Below, piece after piece: positions 11,473 through 23,109 of a stretch of DNA of 64,000 bases. Each line of letters begins with the position of its first letter. The first letter of the stretch is position 1. The translations under genes were made by a program, and so were the position numbers. The DNA lies in assembly GCA_963575645.1 (NCBI GenBank), contig OY754464.1, positions 67,802,948 to 67,866,947 on the forward strand, written 5' to 3'. The notes beneath the pieces were generated by a model that was given only the letters and a program-made list of their open reading frames with translations, had not been told where the DNA came from and did no database searches. This DNA is from Xanthostigma xanthostigma (Eukaryota > Arthropoda > Insecta > Raphidioptera > Raphidiidae).

Positions 11473-12122
11473 TAGGCGAGGAGCCAGCAATCCTGAAAGC
11501 TTCGTGATGAAAGATAATACAATTTTTAATGAAAATTGAAAGTTTACACTTAGACGAATAAGATGCGCTTGGTCGGCGTGGATTTTATTAGCCGAAAATG
11601 TTTTAAATAAATTAATATATTGTTAAATGTCTTTAATGTTTCCCTGTCATCGTGGATTTTGATCTTTCATAGGTAATTTTGTGCAAAATTTCGTACTTAT
11701 TCAGAAAAAATCCGGCCGACCAATGTTTTTTAACCGGAAAGGTCCGCAAACCTATTTAAATGATGACGTGATAAGAGGTACAATTTCTCCATTATCACGG
11801 AATCCTTTTTTTTTATTTTACGTGTTATAATGTCAATTTCAAAAATATCTCTTTCTAAGCACGCATACCAAGATATTTTTGAATTGACATTATAACACGT
11901 AAAATAAAAAAAAAGGATTCCGTGATAATGGAGAAATTGTACCCCCTATCACGTCATCATTTAAATAGGTCAGCGGGACCTTTCCGGCTAAAAAACATTG
12001 GTCGGCCGGATTTTTTCTGAAAAAGTATGAAATTTTGCACAAAATTACCTAGGAAAGATCAAAATCCACGATGACAGGGAAACATTAATGACATTTAACA
12101 ATATATTAATTTATTTAAAACA
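11473..12122. repeat. Large fold-back element (arms about 260 bp), copy 1
   Basis: From about 11599 the sequence returns on itself around 11860. The arms carry 'gatgacgtgata', 'tccggccgaccaatg' and 'ccctgtcatcgtggatttt' in both orientations. A truncated relative with the same unpaired 5' extension ('ggagccagcaatcctgaaagc') lies at 51892-52300. Confidence 0.8.
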
Positions 12123-12251
12123 TCCATGATTGAGTACCATGTCTATCTCTCAGCTTTCACTAGAAACCTTTTAGTGGCTTTTTATAAACTGGGAAATTTT
12201 CTAAATTGTAACTTTTGGCTCTTCCGTCTCCAAAGGTTGCCGACCCCTGTT
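12123..12251. mobile_element. hAT fragment (right half of the CAGGGGTCGGCAAC family)
   Basis: It matches the right half of the element at 53335-53640 and ends GGTTGCCGACCCCTG. The left half is missing at the junction with the fold-back element, so the fold-back probably inserted into or recombined with it. Confidence 0.65.
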
Positions 12252-12951
12252 CTAGATCAATCGGTTTAGGCTGGGCGTTGTCTGTCAGTCAGTTAATTAA
12301 TTTTAAATCAGTGTTTAAGTTTTTATAGGCAGCTCCAGTTAGTTGTCTCTGGTAGCCATATATTTAATAATTTACTATATGAATCACTATTACTATCTAT
12401 TCAATATGCGGTGAGTGAACGCAACAAAGCGTATCGAAAATATATCTGCGTCCTTTTTTTCGATCTAACTCCCTGATTTCTCCGATGATAGGATTGGTTG
12501 ATGTACTTGCTTTCAATCTGAATAAACTGGTAGCTCATTTTCATTCATGAGCTTAATTAATTTTTCTTAAATTTGGATACAGCTTAGTTATATACCGTGT
12601 TTGGTATATATATAATGTATATATATAGTATATTGATAATCGGATTGCGTTTTCGGCTTTTCAATGGTGCTGTAATAATATGATAGATATATATTATGTA
12701 TTTCATATTGCTTGTTGTGGTAATGTACTTTAGTTTATCTGATTATATACGCCTAAGCGATTTTTCTTGTACATTTTTATATTTTGCTTTTTTGTGAATA
12801 TAATCTGTTCTATTTTCACATGAATTGATAGTTTCGTCTCTCCACAGCTCACAATATTGAAAAGGTGGTTTATATTTATGTGGCCACAAGGAAAAACCTC
12901 TTATGTCTACTTTATGGTAAAATAACGAATGCGATTGAATTATCATTATTT
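12252..12951. other. Unassigned; contains an inverted copy of a dispersed repeat
   Basis: About 12400-12530 is the reverse complement of the repeat at 8640-8770. (TA)n-rich tracts lie near 12605-12640. Nothing else is recognised. Confidence 0.4.
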
Positions 12952-12959
12952 CACGGTCC

Positions 12960-13973
12960 CAGGGCCGGATTTAGGGGAGGGAGACCGGGGCTACAGCCCC
13001 GCGGCCACCACAAAAGAGACTTTGGAAAAAAAATTCAAATTCAGACTTATAGTAAACACTAATAAACAACTTTTCCATTGATATTTTTAGTCGCGTACAG
13101 TACCTACTTTGTACTGTGCGATCGGCGAAAGAAGACCGGTGGGGAAAGGGCAAGAAGTCGCTGATGTGTTCCCAAATTATCGGAATTCATAGGCGGCGCA
13201 TAGCATAACAATGTATAGCTTTAAATTTTAAGGTTTTATTTTGAGCCTCTAACTCGCACATTTTAATGACATTCGCTATGACCTCCCTAGCGCCACTTCT
13301 AACTGTTTTTCCCTTTTTACTTTCCATTTTGATGATATTCAGACAACACCTCTCAACTTAGTCCGTGGACGCACGCCTATGTACTGTCTGGTGTATGATT
13401 TTTTTGTACTGTTAGCAAGTGTCGCTGTATAGTCGTACGGCTATAGCAATAGTACAATTATCGCGATAACACAATTGTTAAACGTTTGGTCGACTGGACT
13501 CCCTTATTGCATAGAAGCGGTTCCAGGATCATTACCTTTTACTAATATAAAATACATGTGCGCTCTTCTGCAATAAGGTCATAGGACTACATTCCATAGA
13601 CCGGTCTTCTTTTAAAAATCCAAGAGTACCACGATGGGACAAAACCGTCTATCAAAGCTTTCTTTCCTGAGCATTGAAAGTGATTTACTTCGGGAACTGG
13701 ATTTCAGCGAAATCATCAACGATTTTTCGGCGAAAAAGGCTCGGAAGGTTCCGTTAGTTAACGCTAAAATTTAATTTCAGATAATTCTTGTTTCCCATTA
13801 TATTTATATGTTTGTTAAATAATAAGAGAATTTATATTTGGTTTCACACTAAATTATTTATTGGAAAACTCGACTGAAAAAAATTGTCCATTTTATTTGG
13901 AAAATAATTTGGGGCTAGGGGGCCTCCACTCCTTTGTTTCTCCGAGACCTCCAGACCTGTAAATCCGGCATTG
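12960..13973 (+). mobile_element. hAT element (ZMYM1-like transposase type), internally deleted
   Basis: It starts CAGGGCCGGATTTA and ends TAAATCCGGCATTG. It is flanked by CACGGTCC (12952-12959) and CACGATCC (13974-13981), an 8-bp duplication with one mismatch. About 1 kb long, it keeps only the C-terminal end of a transposase (13634-13774), so most of the enzyme has been deleted. Confidence 0.8.
13634..13774 (+). pseudogene. hAT transposase C-terminal fragment (zinc finger MYM-type 1-like)
   Basis: The 46-residue frame begins MGQNRLSKLSFLSIESDLLR and ends with FSAKKARKV and a few more residues. In ZMYM1-like hAT transposases the C-terminus is a dimerisation segment with the same pattern: M-x-Q-x-R-L, then L-x-x-L-S-I-E, then F-A/S-x-x-K-A-R-K. 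The frame is open only back to a stop at about 13613, so this is an internally deleted copy, not an enzyme. The first Met is simply an internal residue of the old protein. Homology was recognised from memory of the family, without a search. Confidence 0.6.
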
Positions 13974-14189
13974 CACGATCCAGTTTTTGGTGCATTAAAA
14001 CAATACACCCTCAAATCACACATCTCTCGAAGTAAATATCGATTACAATTATATAATGAATATCCTTCGTCTCGGCGTTCGCGACGCTCTTGTGGTTGGA
14101 ACGTAACTTGACTTATGGCATGTGACCGATGGTCTTTTTTTTTAATTGTTGCGAAAAATCGAGACTCGAGACGAACGTTATATATATTT

Positions 14190-14385
14190 CAATAAATAAA
14201 ATTATCGACCATTTTTCAGACAATACATATATTGACAAAATATAAAATTATAATTCAATAAATTAACGTTTCTTTTCCGGATTTGGGTCTTCTTTAGAAT
14301 AAATTGAGCTAAAAATATAAAAATTAATTAGGTTCTAACAGAATTCAATTCTTTCTTTATAATATCGAAATATTGTTTGTTACTT
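14190..14385 (+). repeat. Fold-back MITE, AACGTCTGAAT family, half copy
   Basis: It contains AATAAATAAAATTATCGACC, the 'ccggatttgggtcttctttaga' block and the central region. The other arm is missing where the next element starts. Confidence 0.6.
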
Positions 14386-14388
14386 ATA

Positions 14389-15080
14389 CAGATTGTATCA
14401 AATCAAAACGGTCCATAGAACATTATGTGTGTAAGACAGAGACGATATATAAAGCAGTAAGTAAGAATGAGATAAATGATCGCTAATAGTTACTGTGGTT
14501 ACGTAAATAAATAATTACGTACACTGTAAATCTTTTTACCAATTTATCAATTAAAACAACTAAACTGTAATATTAATTCGTATTAGATTTATTTCTGGTA
14601 CAAAAGTTTTAACAATACTTTTAATAATTTATTTATTAAATGTTCAAAAAGACCTTCACGTTCTGCCAAACAATATCCTAATCGATTATAAATATTTTCC
14701 CTCACATTGGCTAACATCTCATGGTCAACGGACTGACGCATTGGAAATCTGTATTTTCAATTCGTTCAAATTATTAGCTCTATTTTCTTGAAAGCCATAA
14801 ATTTTGGATTTTACAAATCCCCATAATTTAATTATTTGGATTTTTTCCCGAAAAGTATAAATAGTCATTTTATCAATAATTTCACTAGTGAATACTGACA
14901 TTTGATAAAATTGTGATTTTTACTGTAGAAAACAAAGATGATACTATCAGATTGTATAACCACAGTAACTATTAGCGATCATTTATCTCATTCTTACTTA
15001 CTGCTTTAGTGCTTTATATAATATCGTCTCTGTCTTACACACAGAATGTTCTATGAACCGTTTTGATTTGATACAATCTG
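14389..15080. mobile_element. Tc1/mariner-type MITE, 0.7 kb, long inverted ends
   Basis: Inverted ends of about 110 bp begin CAGATTGTATCAAATCAAAA and are flanked by TA at 14387-14388 and 15081-15082. The 450-bp centre is AT-rich and non-coding. Confidence 0.7.
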
Positions 15081-15082
15081 TA

Positions 15083-16380
15083 TATAAAAAAACCGTGGTT
15101 GTATTTTTAACACACTTAGTACCTAGACGCATAATAAATAAAAGTTGGACATTTTGGTATAATGAAACGTTAATAATTTCTCTAATAAATCACTGTTTTT
15201 GTACATTCCGGAAGTTCCAGTAAAATATTATTGTATCCCCGTACCGTAGCTTTTTATTTGTATGCAGGTATGTATGTTTTATCCAATGTGTTTTTGCATA
15301 TTGTGTGTGGCTACAACCGATCCAGTTAAATATAAGTACCCTTTATAATATAAAAATAACCTTAATTTTTTAAAGTTCTCAATCCTGTTTAAAAAAAAAA
15401 AACACAGTTCAAGTGCGTGCCTAACTCGCGTGAAGAGAGTTCCGCACCATACGATTTTCGTATAGGTTTTCCAGTAAACTATGAGTGAGGCCCCTATTTT
15501 TCCAAAATTTTAGACTCAGGTAGCTTCGCAGATAAGAGGAAGGGATGCTCGACTATCGTATAATTTATTTGATATATTTTAAACTATGCATTTTAAAATT
15601 AAAAAAAAAGTATATATTTTGTATTTCTTATAACGAGCCCTTTCATTTGATACGTCACATGAAATTATTTTTTTTAAATTTTTAATTGGACCTCCAATCA
15701 TCGAAATTATTTACGCTATTCGTCCATGATTGTACCAAATTTTAACTTTTTTCGTCTAGTAGATTTGAAGAAAATAAACTGGCAGACAGACTGACAAAGA
15801 CTAAACGGGTTCCGTTTTTTAATCGGATTTATGGAACCCCAAAAAATTAAAATTCTAATTATTTTTTTTTTTTGTTTCAGGTGAGTAATAAAGATATTTC
15901 AAACATAACACAGATTAGATGCCGGACGAAAAGTAAGTTTTTCTATTGTACTTACATTTTGTATGACACAAGGAATTCACAGAAATTTCTTTTTTTTAAC
16001 ACGAAATTTCGAGAATTAAAAATGATATCAATTACGTTAGGGTGCCAATCGATGCGTTTTAACGTAAAGATGACTTAAAAGAAATTTTATTAAAATCGAC
16101 CTGTTTTTTTTTTTTGTTTAAACAAAAACTTCAAGAAAGTGGATTTTACACGAAATATTGACTTCGCCATGATGCCAATCGAAGCATCAATATGATCGAG
16201 ATTTTTTTTATAAAAATCTGTTATAATTTTTTTTTTGTTTAAAGAAAAATACTGCAAAAAGATTAATTTTACACGAAATCACGCTAAAAAATTGATATCA
16301 ACAAAAAGACTGCAGGAGAGTGTATTTTAGGACCTTTTGAAAATATTTCTCGGGTCTAATTTGTTAAATACTCAATAAAA
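15083..16380. other. Unassigned AT-rich sequence, 1.3 kb
   Basis: Poly-A/T runs and short open frames only. No gene or repeat boundary is recognised. Confidence 0.4.
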
Positions 16381-16384
16381 ATTA

Positions 16385-16526
16385 AATATTCAATATTGAT
16401 CCAAGGGCGTAAATATGGGGGGGTACAAGGGGCAACTTTTAAACTTATCTTTTTCTTTGTGTGCCGCCAAATTTTGAAATCGTTAAAAGTGTTCCGCTTA
16501 AAAAAAAAAAGATTGAGAATCACTGC
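16385..16526. mobile_element. hAT right-end fragment plus 'CAAGGGCGTA' terminus
   Basis: The CCAAGGGCGTAAATATGGGG terminus (a family also seen at 26460, 31260 and 63637) is followed by a stretch ending 'gattgagaatcactg', the usual form of one hAT terminus (CAGTGATTCTCAATC reversed). No matching left end is present. Confidence 0.45.
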
Positions 16527-17189
16527 TCTAGAGTCTATAGGGCTAGTGGTTTGGTAGTTCCATAAAGGTAAAAACATCCAGTATTGATCTATTACAGAAC
16601 CAATGGAATTTTATGATTCGCAAATATAAATGCAGCCAGCTAAACTCTAAAGTACATACAACAGCACAACAAAATCAAAGGATAAAAAAAATGCGAAATG
16701 AATCTGTAGAGATGTATTTTTTAAAATTGCATATTTGGTTGATGCAGTCTATTTGCATTGTTTTTTCAGAAATTGTTTTTGTGGCGCTTTTATTACTAGT
16801 GAATGTTCTCGTGATTTTGTGATTCATTCCGCCAATATTTCACCATTTCAATTCTATGCAAATTAAAATTGTAATTGTTATTTTAAAATGTGCATGATGG
16901 GTAGTTTATTTGTTGTTGTTTATATACGCTATTTTTTATCTGTGGCATTGAAATTTTTATTTTGACATAGAATATTTTGTTTTTAATTGTTTGTATAGGT
17001 ATATTAAACATAGGCCCTCAAAATAGTCAGACTACAATAGCCAGTGGGACGTAAGTTCAGTTCAGACTAGCTACCGGTGACCGCACTAACCTTTCCAGGG
17101 TTCGGCGATTGCTTGTCATCACTGGCCGCTTTTAAAAACCACCGATACTTGAAAGTCGCTTTCAACCAGGTTTATATTAGATTAGATTT
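16527..17189. other. Unassigned sequence
   Basis: No recognisable gene or repeat boundary. Confidence 0.35.
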
Positions 17190-17232
17190 ATATGGGGTGA
17201 TAAGACACTTAATATCTCACAAACACTGCGAC

Positions 17233-17808
17233 CTAAAAGATCTTTCGTGAATCCCCTAATAGTTTTATTCCGAGTCGGGTAGAATGCTTTTTATGAACCT
17301 TATTAGGTACCTTACTGGGGGCTGCTCTCCATATGTCAAGCTTTGGAAAAGGTCTGTTAAGATATAGCAGCATTTTGGAGAGCACTGCACATAGGATGTG
17401 TTCAGCAGTTTCTTTTGCTTCTTTACAAAAGCGACAGTTACCATCTTGGGCGCTATCCATTTTTGAGAGATTGGTATCTCAGAGGGCAGTGGCCTGTAAG
17501 GAGTCCTATCAGTATTCTCAGTTCTGCTTTACTGAGCTTAAGGAGTTCTTTAGTCCTTTTAGTTCTGTGCGAGATAAATGTCTTTGATTGTCTCAGTCCT
17601 AAGGATGACTTCCAACGAGAGGCTTTTCGTCCTCCCATTTGACATGGCTCTTAGAATAGTCACAGAAAGGTTCAGGGCCCATAAAGGTTTTAGTTCCTCC
17701 TTCTTTAGCAAGGGAGTCTGCTATGTCATTGCCTTCGATGCCTGTATGCCCTGGAACCCATGTTAGGGTTACTCTGTTGTGTACACCCAGTTTATCAACA
17801 GTATCTGG
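17233..17808 (-). pseudogene. LINE ORF2 remnant: RNase H and C-terminal Cys motif
   Basis: Reading down the minus strand, one frame carries LTWVPGHTGIEGNDIADSLA, the RNase H strand-helix block with the conserved H and D. After a frameshift near 17620 comes the ...LLTGHCPLRYQ... region. After a second shift near 17455 comes CRFCKEAKETAEHILC, the C-terminal zinc-binding-type motif of these LINEs. The N-terminal side ends at the MITE, and the same frame resumes at 18144 with the expected SRLVWEC block. Two frameshifts plus 5' truncation make it dead. Confidence 0.75.
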
Positions 17809-18135
17809 TAGAGCTGTAACAAACCGTATGTATTCGTTATTGAGTAACGGGTACATCGTCTGACTCGAAGTAACGTATCGTTATTTTCAAATTTATTTCG
17901 TTACTCGCATTTGTCGTATCCATGTCAGTTCGACTCGTTTGATGCGGGGTTATACGTTATACGAACGAAGTCATACCGTATCACGTATGCGACGCGCCTC
18001 GATGCGATGGTTAGTACACGATTGTATGTCGTATGAAAAGTAACGAGTAACGTAACGATACAAAAGTAACGGGTACTGGCTCTTAAAGTAACGAATACAC
18101 ACGGGTACACAATTTCTCGTTACTTTACAGCTCTA
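17809..18135. mobile_element. hAT MITE, TAGAGCTGT family, copy 2 (inside a LINE)
   Basis: The ends TAGAGCTGT and ACAGCTCTA are flanked by GTATCTGG at 17801-17808 and 18136-18143, an exact 8-bp duplication. It lies inside the RNase H coding remnant, so it is younger than that LINE copy. It is similar throughout to 6887-7231. Confidence 0.92.
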
Positions 18136-18200
18136 GTATCTGGGCATTCCCAGACCAGTCTTGACTCAATTTTTTTGTCACCCAGGCTACTTGGAAGTAA

Positions 18201-18714
18201 CCAATAAGCTCATCTCTACTTTATATTAAACTCTTTCACTTCCCGTTAGTGAACTTCGGCGCCTAAAATTTCCTCGAATTGCATTTAGAATGATTGGACT
18301 ATCGCCTACGTAAAATGCAAGTTTGATAATACCGTGTCAAGTAGGCAACCATTACTCATTGACTAGTACTACTGTGATAAATTATTACAACAGGTCCTGT
18401 CCCGTACATGCTGCCCTCTCTGTCAGTTGTAATTGTGTAAAATAATTAATGCGTTCTTTTATATTAGCCCGACGCGAATCAATCAATACCTGCCTATTAT
18501 ATAACAGTAGCCACCTCGATTAATAGGGTTTGAATTCCGAGAATTGAATAATTCATTGAATTAATTACCATTAATGTATTAAACTCATGATACATAACCG
18601 TCTACTTAGGTGGAGCAGTTACACGCCTGAAGAATAGGTACACTGCCCACTGTCTGAAATTTATTTCACTTGAAAATAATAATAAAACTCCTTTTGGCAC
18701 GGTAGGGTAAAATC
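18201..18714. other. Unassigned sequence
   Basis: No gene or repeat boundary is recognised. Confidence 0.35.
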
Positions 18715-19797
18715 ATATATACTTTTACAGATAAGACTAAATATATGACTTTCAGCCCAACTACTCACGGACAACCAGACTATGTAAATTTAGCAATTCA
18801 TCAGTGCGGACAAAACAGACAACGGAAATGTAATTGTAAAACCTTAAATAAAACAGAAAATATCAAATATTTAGGTGTGACAATTGACAATAGACTCAAA
18901 TGGACCATTCACGTACAGAACTTGACAAATCGACTACGAAAACTTATATATATATATTTCTATCTTTACGTAATATCTTAAATAGACAACTTATGAAAAA
19001 TGTATATTTTGCTTTATGTCAATCCATACTTAGTTATGGTATAGCTGCTTGGGGGGGTACCTACAAATCCATTCTTGCACCACTCAAAAACACGATAAAA
19101 TTACTTGTTCGTATTATTTTGCATAAGGATCGATTATTCCCTTCCAAAGAATTGTTCAAAGAATTCACAGTTCTACAGATAGAACAAATTTACACTAGAA
19201 CAATTCTTTCCTTTTACCACCGACACCCTAACCTTCAAAATCCTATCGATCATTCGTACCTGACAAGATCCCAAAGCCATTACTCTGTCCAAACCCCTAA
19301 AATGTCAAAAACTTTTGGCCAGAAACATATGGTGTTCCTTGCCCCAAAACTATTCAATCTACTGCCTGCAGAACTGAAGTCCATCAATAAACAAGAAACT
19401 CGCAAATTCAAATCAAAGCTAACAGACTGGTTAATTAAAGAAGAAAACTTAGACTGCATCCAGCAAATACTTTCGTAAGATTGCTCCATTCAATATTACA
19501 CGTAACACATACCACTGTATTATCACCTTACCATTCATACATATATACACACATAAACAAAACAATACACATACAAATAAAAACACGATTCACAGACACT
19601 AACATACACTTTCAAATACTAACCCACGCTACGCCATACACTGTTTTACGATTATTTTTCAATTAATTGCTCCTACCCTAGCACTGACTTAAGTCAAGTT
19701 GGGTAGGAAAATTCCGTAATTTTAGATTTATAATTTGTTTTGTTTTGTAACATTTTTGTGGGAATAAAATTTATTATTATTATTATTATTATTACTA
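18715..19797 (+). mobile_element. 5'-truncated non-LTR retrotransposon (CR1/Jockey-like) with (ATT)n tail
   Basis: It begins inside reverse transcriptase, near a degraded active-site motif, and runs through the thumb and C-terminal region to a 3' UTR. It ends in GGGAATAAAATTTATTATTA..., a polyadenylation-like signal followed by an (ATT)n microsatellite. Such simple-repeat tails are usual in CR1/L2-like and Jockey-like elements. The two coding frames are annotated separately. Confidence 0.8.
18745..19478 (+). pseudogene. LINE reverse-transcriptase C-terminal region, one frameshift
   Basis: The first frame contains IKYLGVTIDNRLKWTIHVQN, the conserved block just after the RT palm. After a frameshift at about 18940-18955, in a (TA)n run, the second frame carries CQSILSYGIAAWGG and then KMSKTFGQKHMVFLAPKLFN towards the end. 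This order is typical of the C-terminal half of RTs in the CR1/Jockey group. The upstream active-site position reads roughly TFTDKT instead of FADD, so catalysis is lost. It stops at 19478, about 300 bases before the tail. Confidence 0.8.
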
Positions 19798-19900
19798 TAT
19801 ACCGAGCATAGGTATAAAATCGCAATCGAACCATTCTGGTGCAAACATATATTTCTGTCTTTTTTTAACTCGTAAGGACTCGTTGGTTCTTATTGACTAA

Positions 19901-20840
19901 AGCGGCCTATACACTAGCAATATTATTGCGCAATATTTTAGATTGCACAATATTATTGACAGTCTGTGAATGATATTGAAACATTGTGCAATATATTGAG
20001 TATATCAAAATCGGTTTGATATTTATTGTGCAATCTAAAAAAAGTTACAGTCTGTGGTTAATATTGCACAATACAAATTATTACAATATTATTGCACAAT
20101 AATATTGTACAAACACTGAGTTTTAAGTGTTTTAACCTAGATTGTCAATATTATTGCGCAATAATATTGCGCAAAAAATGGAATTTGCCCTATACAGCAG
20201 AATTAAATTGCACAATATTTATCTCTGAAAAGTCCTGATCAGTGAACATGCTAGGTGATGTTGAAACAAGTTGTGTTGCCATCGCATTGGCTTTATGCTT
20301 GCGAAAAAACACCAAGAAAAAGCGTAAATGGATGAAAGAGTGGTATAAAAAAAGAGATAGGTACACCCACGAAAATTTGCTAAGTGACCTGAAAATAAGC
20401 GAACCAAAAGATTTTTGCAACTTTCTCCGAATGTACGCTTCAACATTTTATGAACTTTTAAAAATGGTTACCCCCGCTATTGAGAAAAAAAAAACATCCA
20501 TCTGAGAGCCGCTATTCTTCCAATCCAGCGTTTGTCAATTACAACTGGTTTTATTGTGCAATATTAACCACAGACTATAACTTTTTTTAGATTGCACAAT
20601 AAATATCAAACCGATTTTGATATGCTCAATATATTGTACAATATTTCAATATCATTCACAGACTGTCAATAATATTGTACAATATAAAATATTGCGCAAT
20701 ATTATTGTCAGTCTAGGAGCCGCACAGAAATTTTCAATTTTTTGTGCAATATTATTGCACAATAATATTGACAGTCTAGTGATGTTTCAATTTTTTGTGC
20801 AATATTATTGCGCAATAATATTGCCAGTGTATAGGCCGCT
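19901..20840 (+). mobile_element. PIF/Harbinger non-autonomous element with TAA duplication
   Basis: The ends AGCGGCCTATACACTAGCAA and its complement are flanked by TAA at 19898-19900 and 20841-20843. Both arms are filled with 'attgcgcaatattattg'-type palindromic repeats, over 20 copies of ATTGCRCAAT-like strings. A transposase N-terminal remnant lies inside at 20242-20505. The host sequence around it is the dispersed repeat also seen at 8425-8774. Confidence 0.88.
20242..20505 (+). pseudogene. Harbinger transposase N-terminal remnant
   Basis: The 87-residue frame contains KKRKWMKEWYKKRDRYTHEN, then LLSDL, then DFCNFLRMYASTFYELL. This is the standard N-terminal order of HARBI1-like transposases: basic segment, K/R-W, LL-x-(E/D)-L, then F-x-x-(F/Y)-(L/F)-R-M followed by a leucine-rich helix. 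The frame ends in a poly-A stretch before the DDE domain, which is missing. Length is about a quarter of a full enzyme. Confidence 0.65.
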
Positions 20841-21048
20841 TAACGCCATAGATAACGACATAAAAGTTTTGATAAAGAGACATGTATTCCGTGTTAATAT
20901 ATATTATGTAATATATAATAATATATATTATATATATAATAACCGAAGAATTACTTCGAAAAAAGAAACGCAGAGATATTTTCGATACGCTTTGTTGCCT
21001 TTGTTCACCACGTATTGAGTAAATAGGCAATGCTTCATATCTATACCT

Positions 21049-21318
21049 ATACTTAATATATAAAGCTGAAGAGTTTGTTTGTTTGTTTGTTGGTTGGTTG
21101 GTTGAACGCGCTAATCCAGGAACTACTAGTTTGAATTGAAAGCATTTTTTTGTTGGATAGCCCATGTATCGAGGAAGCCTAAAGGCTATATCATGCTACG
21201 ACTAATAGGAGCGGAGCATCAATGAAAAATGTTGCAAAATGTATCTCAAAATTTATCCGTTCGACAAAAACTTTTGAACGGTAACTCCGATCATCATGAA
21301 ATTTGGACATAATATTTT
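21049..21318 (+). mobile_element. Helitron copy, internally deleted and 3' truncated
   Basis: It has the family 5' end (CTTAATATATAAAGCTGAAG), the 'ggatagcccatgtatcgagg' block, and then jumps to 'gaacggtaactccgatcatc' near the 3' region. The tRNA-like core and the CTAG end are missing. Confidence 0.75.
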
Positions 21319-22212
21319 TTTACTATAATATGTATTTACTCAATATATAAAATTTACAAATGACCAACAAACATTCATACTATCACAAATCACAACAGCT
21401 GAACTAAACATGAAAAATAATCTTAACAAACAAAAGAACGAATTTCTTAGAATCTTCGGTACGCATAATGCTGACAACAAAGCAACAAAATAACGAAGAT
21501 GTACTGTTTATTGCTTAATGATGACGTAATAATGTCGTTATTTAGAGTGGGTGTGTCGTTATTTAGAGCGTATCACTTGTATGAGCAACAAGGTAAACAA
21601 ACGAGTGTAAAGTAATTTCGACGTTTTAAGGAGTTTGTCGTTATATTGAGTGACGTTAAATGGAGTTTACACTGTATATCGAGTTGAAGGACTTCCTATC
21701 GCTGTCGAACAAAATCTTTATATTTAATAATTATTTTTTACTTTTTGGTCCACGCTGTTAAAAAAGAGTGTTTTTTTGAGTCTAACTCTAATTTTATGGT
21801 TATATAAAAGTTTGTTTTGTTTGGAATATCAGGTGAATTTTGGTCGTATTTTACGCTCGAGCGTAAATTCAAACTGTCTCGATTAATTTAATTTAAAATT
21901 TCATGATCAGAAGAGTTGACGAATAAAGGGAAACCTTTATTCTGTCGTTGCTGTCAAAAACATGTACCTGCATATCAACTGCAAAACGTACTGTGCTTTA
22001 CGTGTTGTATTTATCGCGGTACAGAATTCTTCTCTATCTCAATTGTTGCTACGAGTGTGGCATTAATTTCAATCAATGGTACTTATCTATTGGATTTTCA
22101 CCAAACAGCTAATCAATTGCAAAATGTGGAAAGTTATTTATTATAAATACGTAAAGAAAAACATTTGTTTCGTCAGATTTTTAATTTCCATAATATAGTG
22201 TAGATATACCGG
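21319..22212. other. Unassigned sequence
   Basis: Only short open frames without recognisable homology are seen. Confidence 0.35.
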
Positions 22213-22439
22213 GTATTCAAAAAGTCCCGCAACACCTGAATAGAGATTAAGTTTTTTTGGAAAAATGTTGCGAATGGAAGTTGCTCAACTCGTTGTAATG
22301 TATTTTTCGGTAACAAAAATTCCTCCCAAGGGGATGCCTTCGTGGGGACAAGGGGTAACTCCGAAATTTTAAATGGCAACCGCAATTTTTTTATTGGGTC
22401 GAGTTCTTCGGGCAAAAAAGACATCTTTTGTCCCAAACG

Positions 22440-23104
22440 TTTTGACGTGATAACGTCTTATAAATTGATGAATCACCAATCTTATAAATTGATAAAACAC
22501 CGGCTGCATGCACGAAAAAGTGTAACGGTCGTAACGTTACTAACGTTCGTAACGCGTAACGTTCCGCCTGACCCTGTGCGTGCTTTTTGCTAATTTCTCG
22601 CTCAATTTAAATCAGATCGGTTTGAAACCAGTCTTAAACGAAAGAGGAGAACATTTTACATAGATTTCGTATAACAGAATTTGCCTAAACAGTTTTTTTA
22701 TACAAATTTATATAGAAAAATAGCTGTATAAATGCAATCTTGTCTAATGCATGGCGCGACGCGGTCGGTCGTCTTTGTTTGCCGTACATGGAAATTAGAA
22801 GAGAACGTATGTCTTGTCTTAACATGAAAACGGCTGCATTTCTAATGTTTAATTCAATTTTTTGACATTAGTATTTTGTGAAATGCAACGCCTTCTAAGT
22901 TAAGTATTGGAATAACTAATTATTATTAGAACATAATACTTTGACAGTTGCAAACGTCACTTTTGACATTTCTTATCATTCAGACACCAAGGATAAGCGG
23001 ATTGAAACCAAATTTTGGGAGGTTTAGGTTATGTATTACGGAATACGTTATCACGTAAAACTATCGTCCGTAAACCGACTTTACAGACAACCAATTTTTT
23101 TTTT
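22440..23104. mobile_element. TTTGACGTGATAACGTC-family element, copy A
   Basis: It is nearly identical over about 650 bp to 30269-30923, with a short internal relative at 42546-42712. The inner ends TTTTGACGTGATAACGTC and ACGTTATCACGTAAAAC are inverted. There is no transposase frame. Copies A and B end at the same 'accaattttttttt' string, which supports a real boundary. Confidence 0.7.
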
Positions 23105-23109
23105 GTCAA

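Larger units (their letters stand above)
17190..18200 (-). mobile_element. Non-LTR retrotransposon 3' fragment (RNase H), split by a hAT MITE
   Basis: On the minus strand the coding remnant runs from about 18200 down to 17233. It contains an RNase H segment, a downstream helical region and a final Cys-rich motif. It lies in three frames and is interrupted at 17809-18135 by a hAT MITE. RNase H places it in the R1/I-like branch of arthropod LINEs. The 5' part (endonuclease and RT) is absent. Confidence 0.8.

Noticed and set aside
19766..19800. CRISPR-like or satellite array of ATT units
   Set aside because: It is the simple-repeat tail of a non-LTR retrotransposon.
20617..21165. Overlapping 130-codon frames on both strands
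   Set aside because: They run across Harbinger terminal repeats, a Helitron end and low-complexity AT sequence, so they are by-products of repeats.
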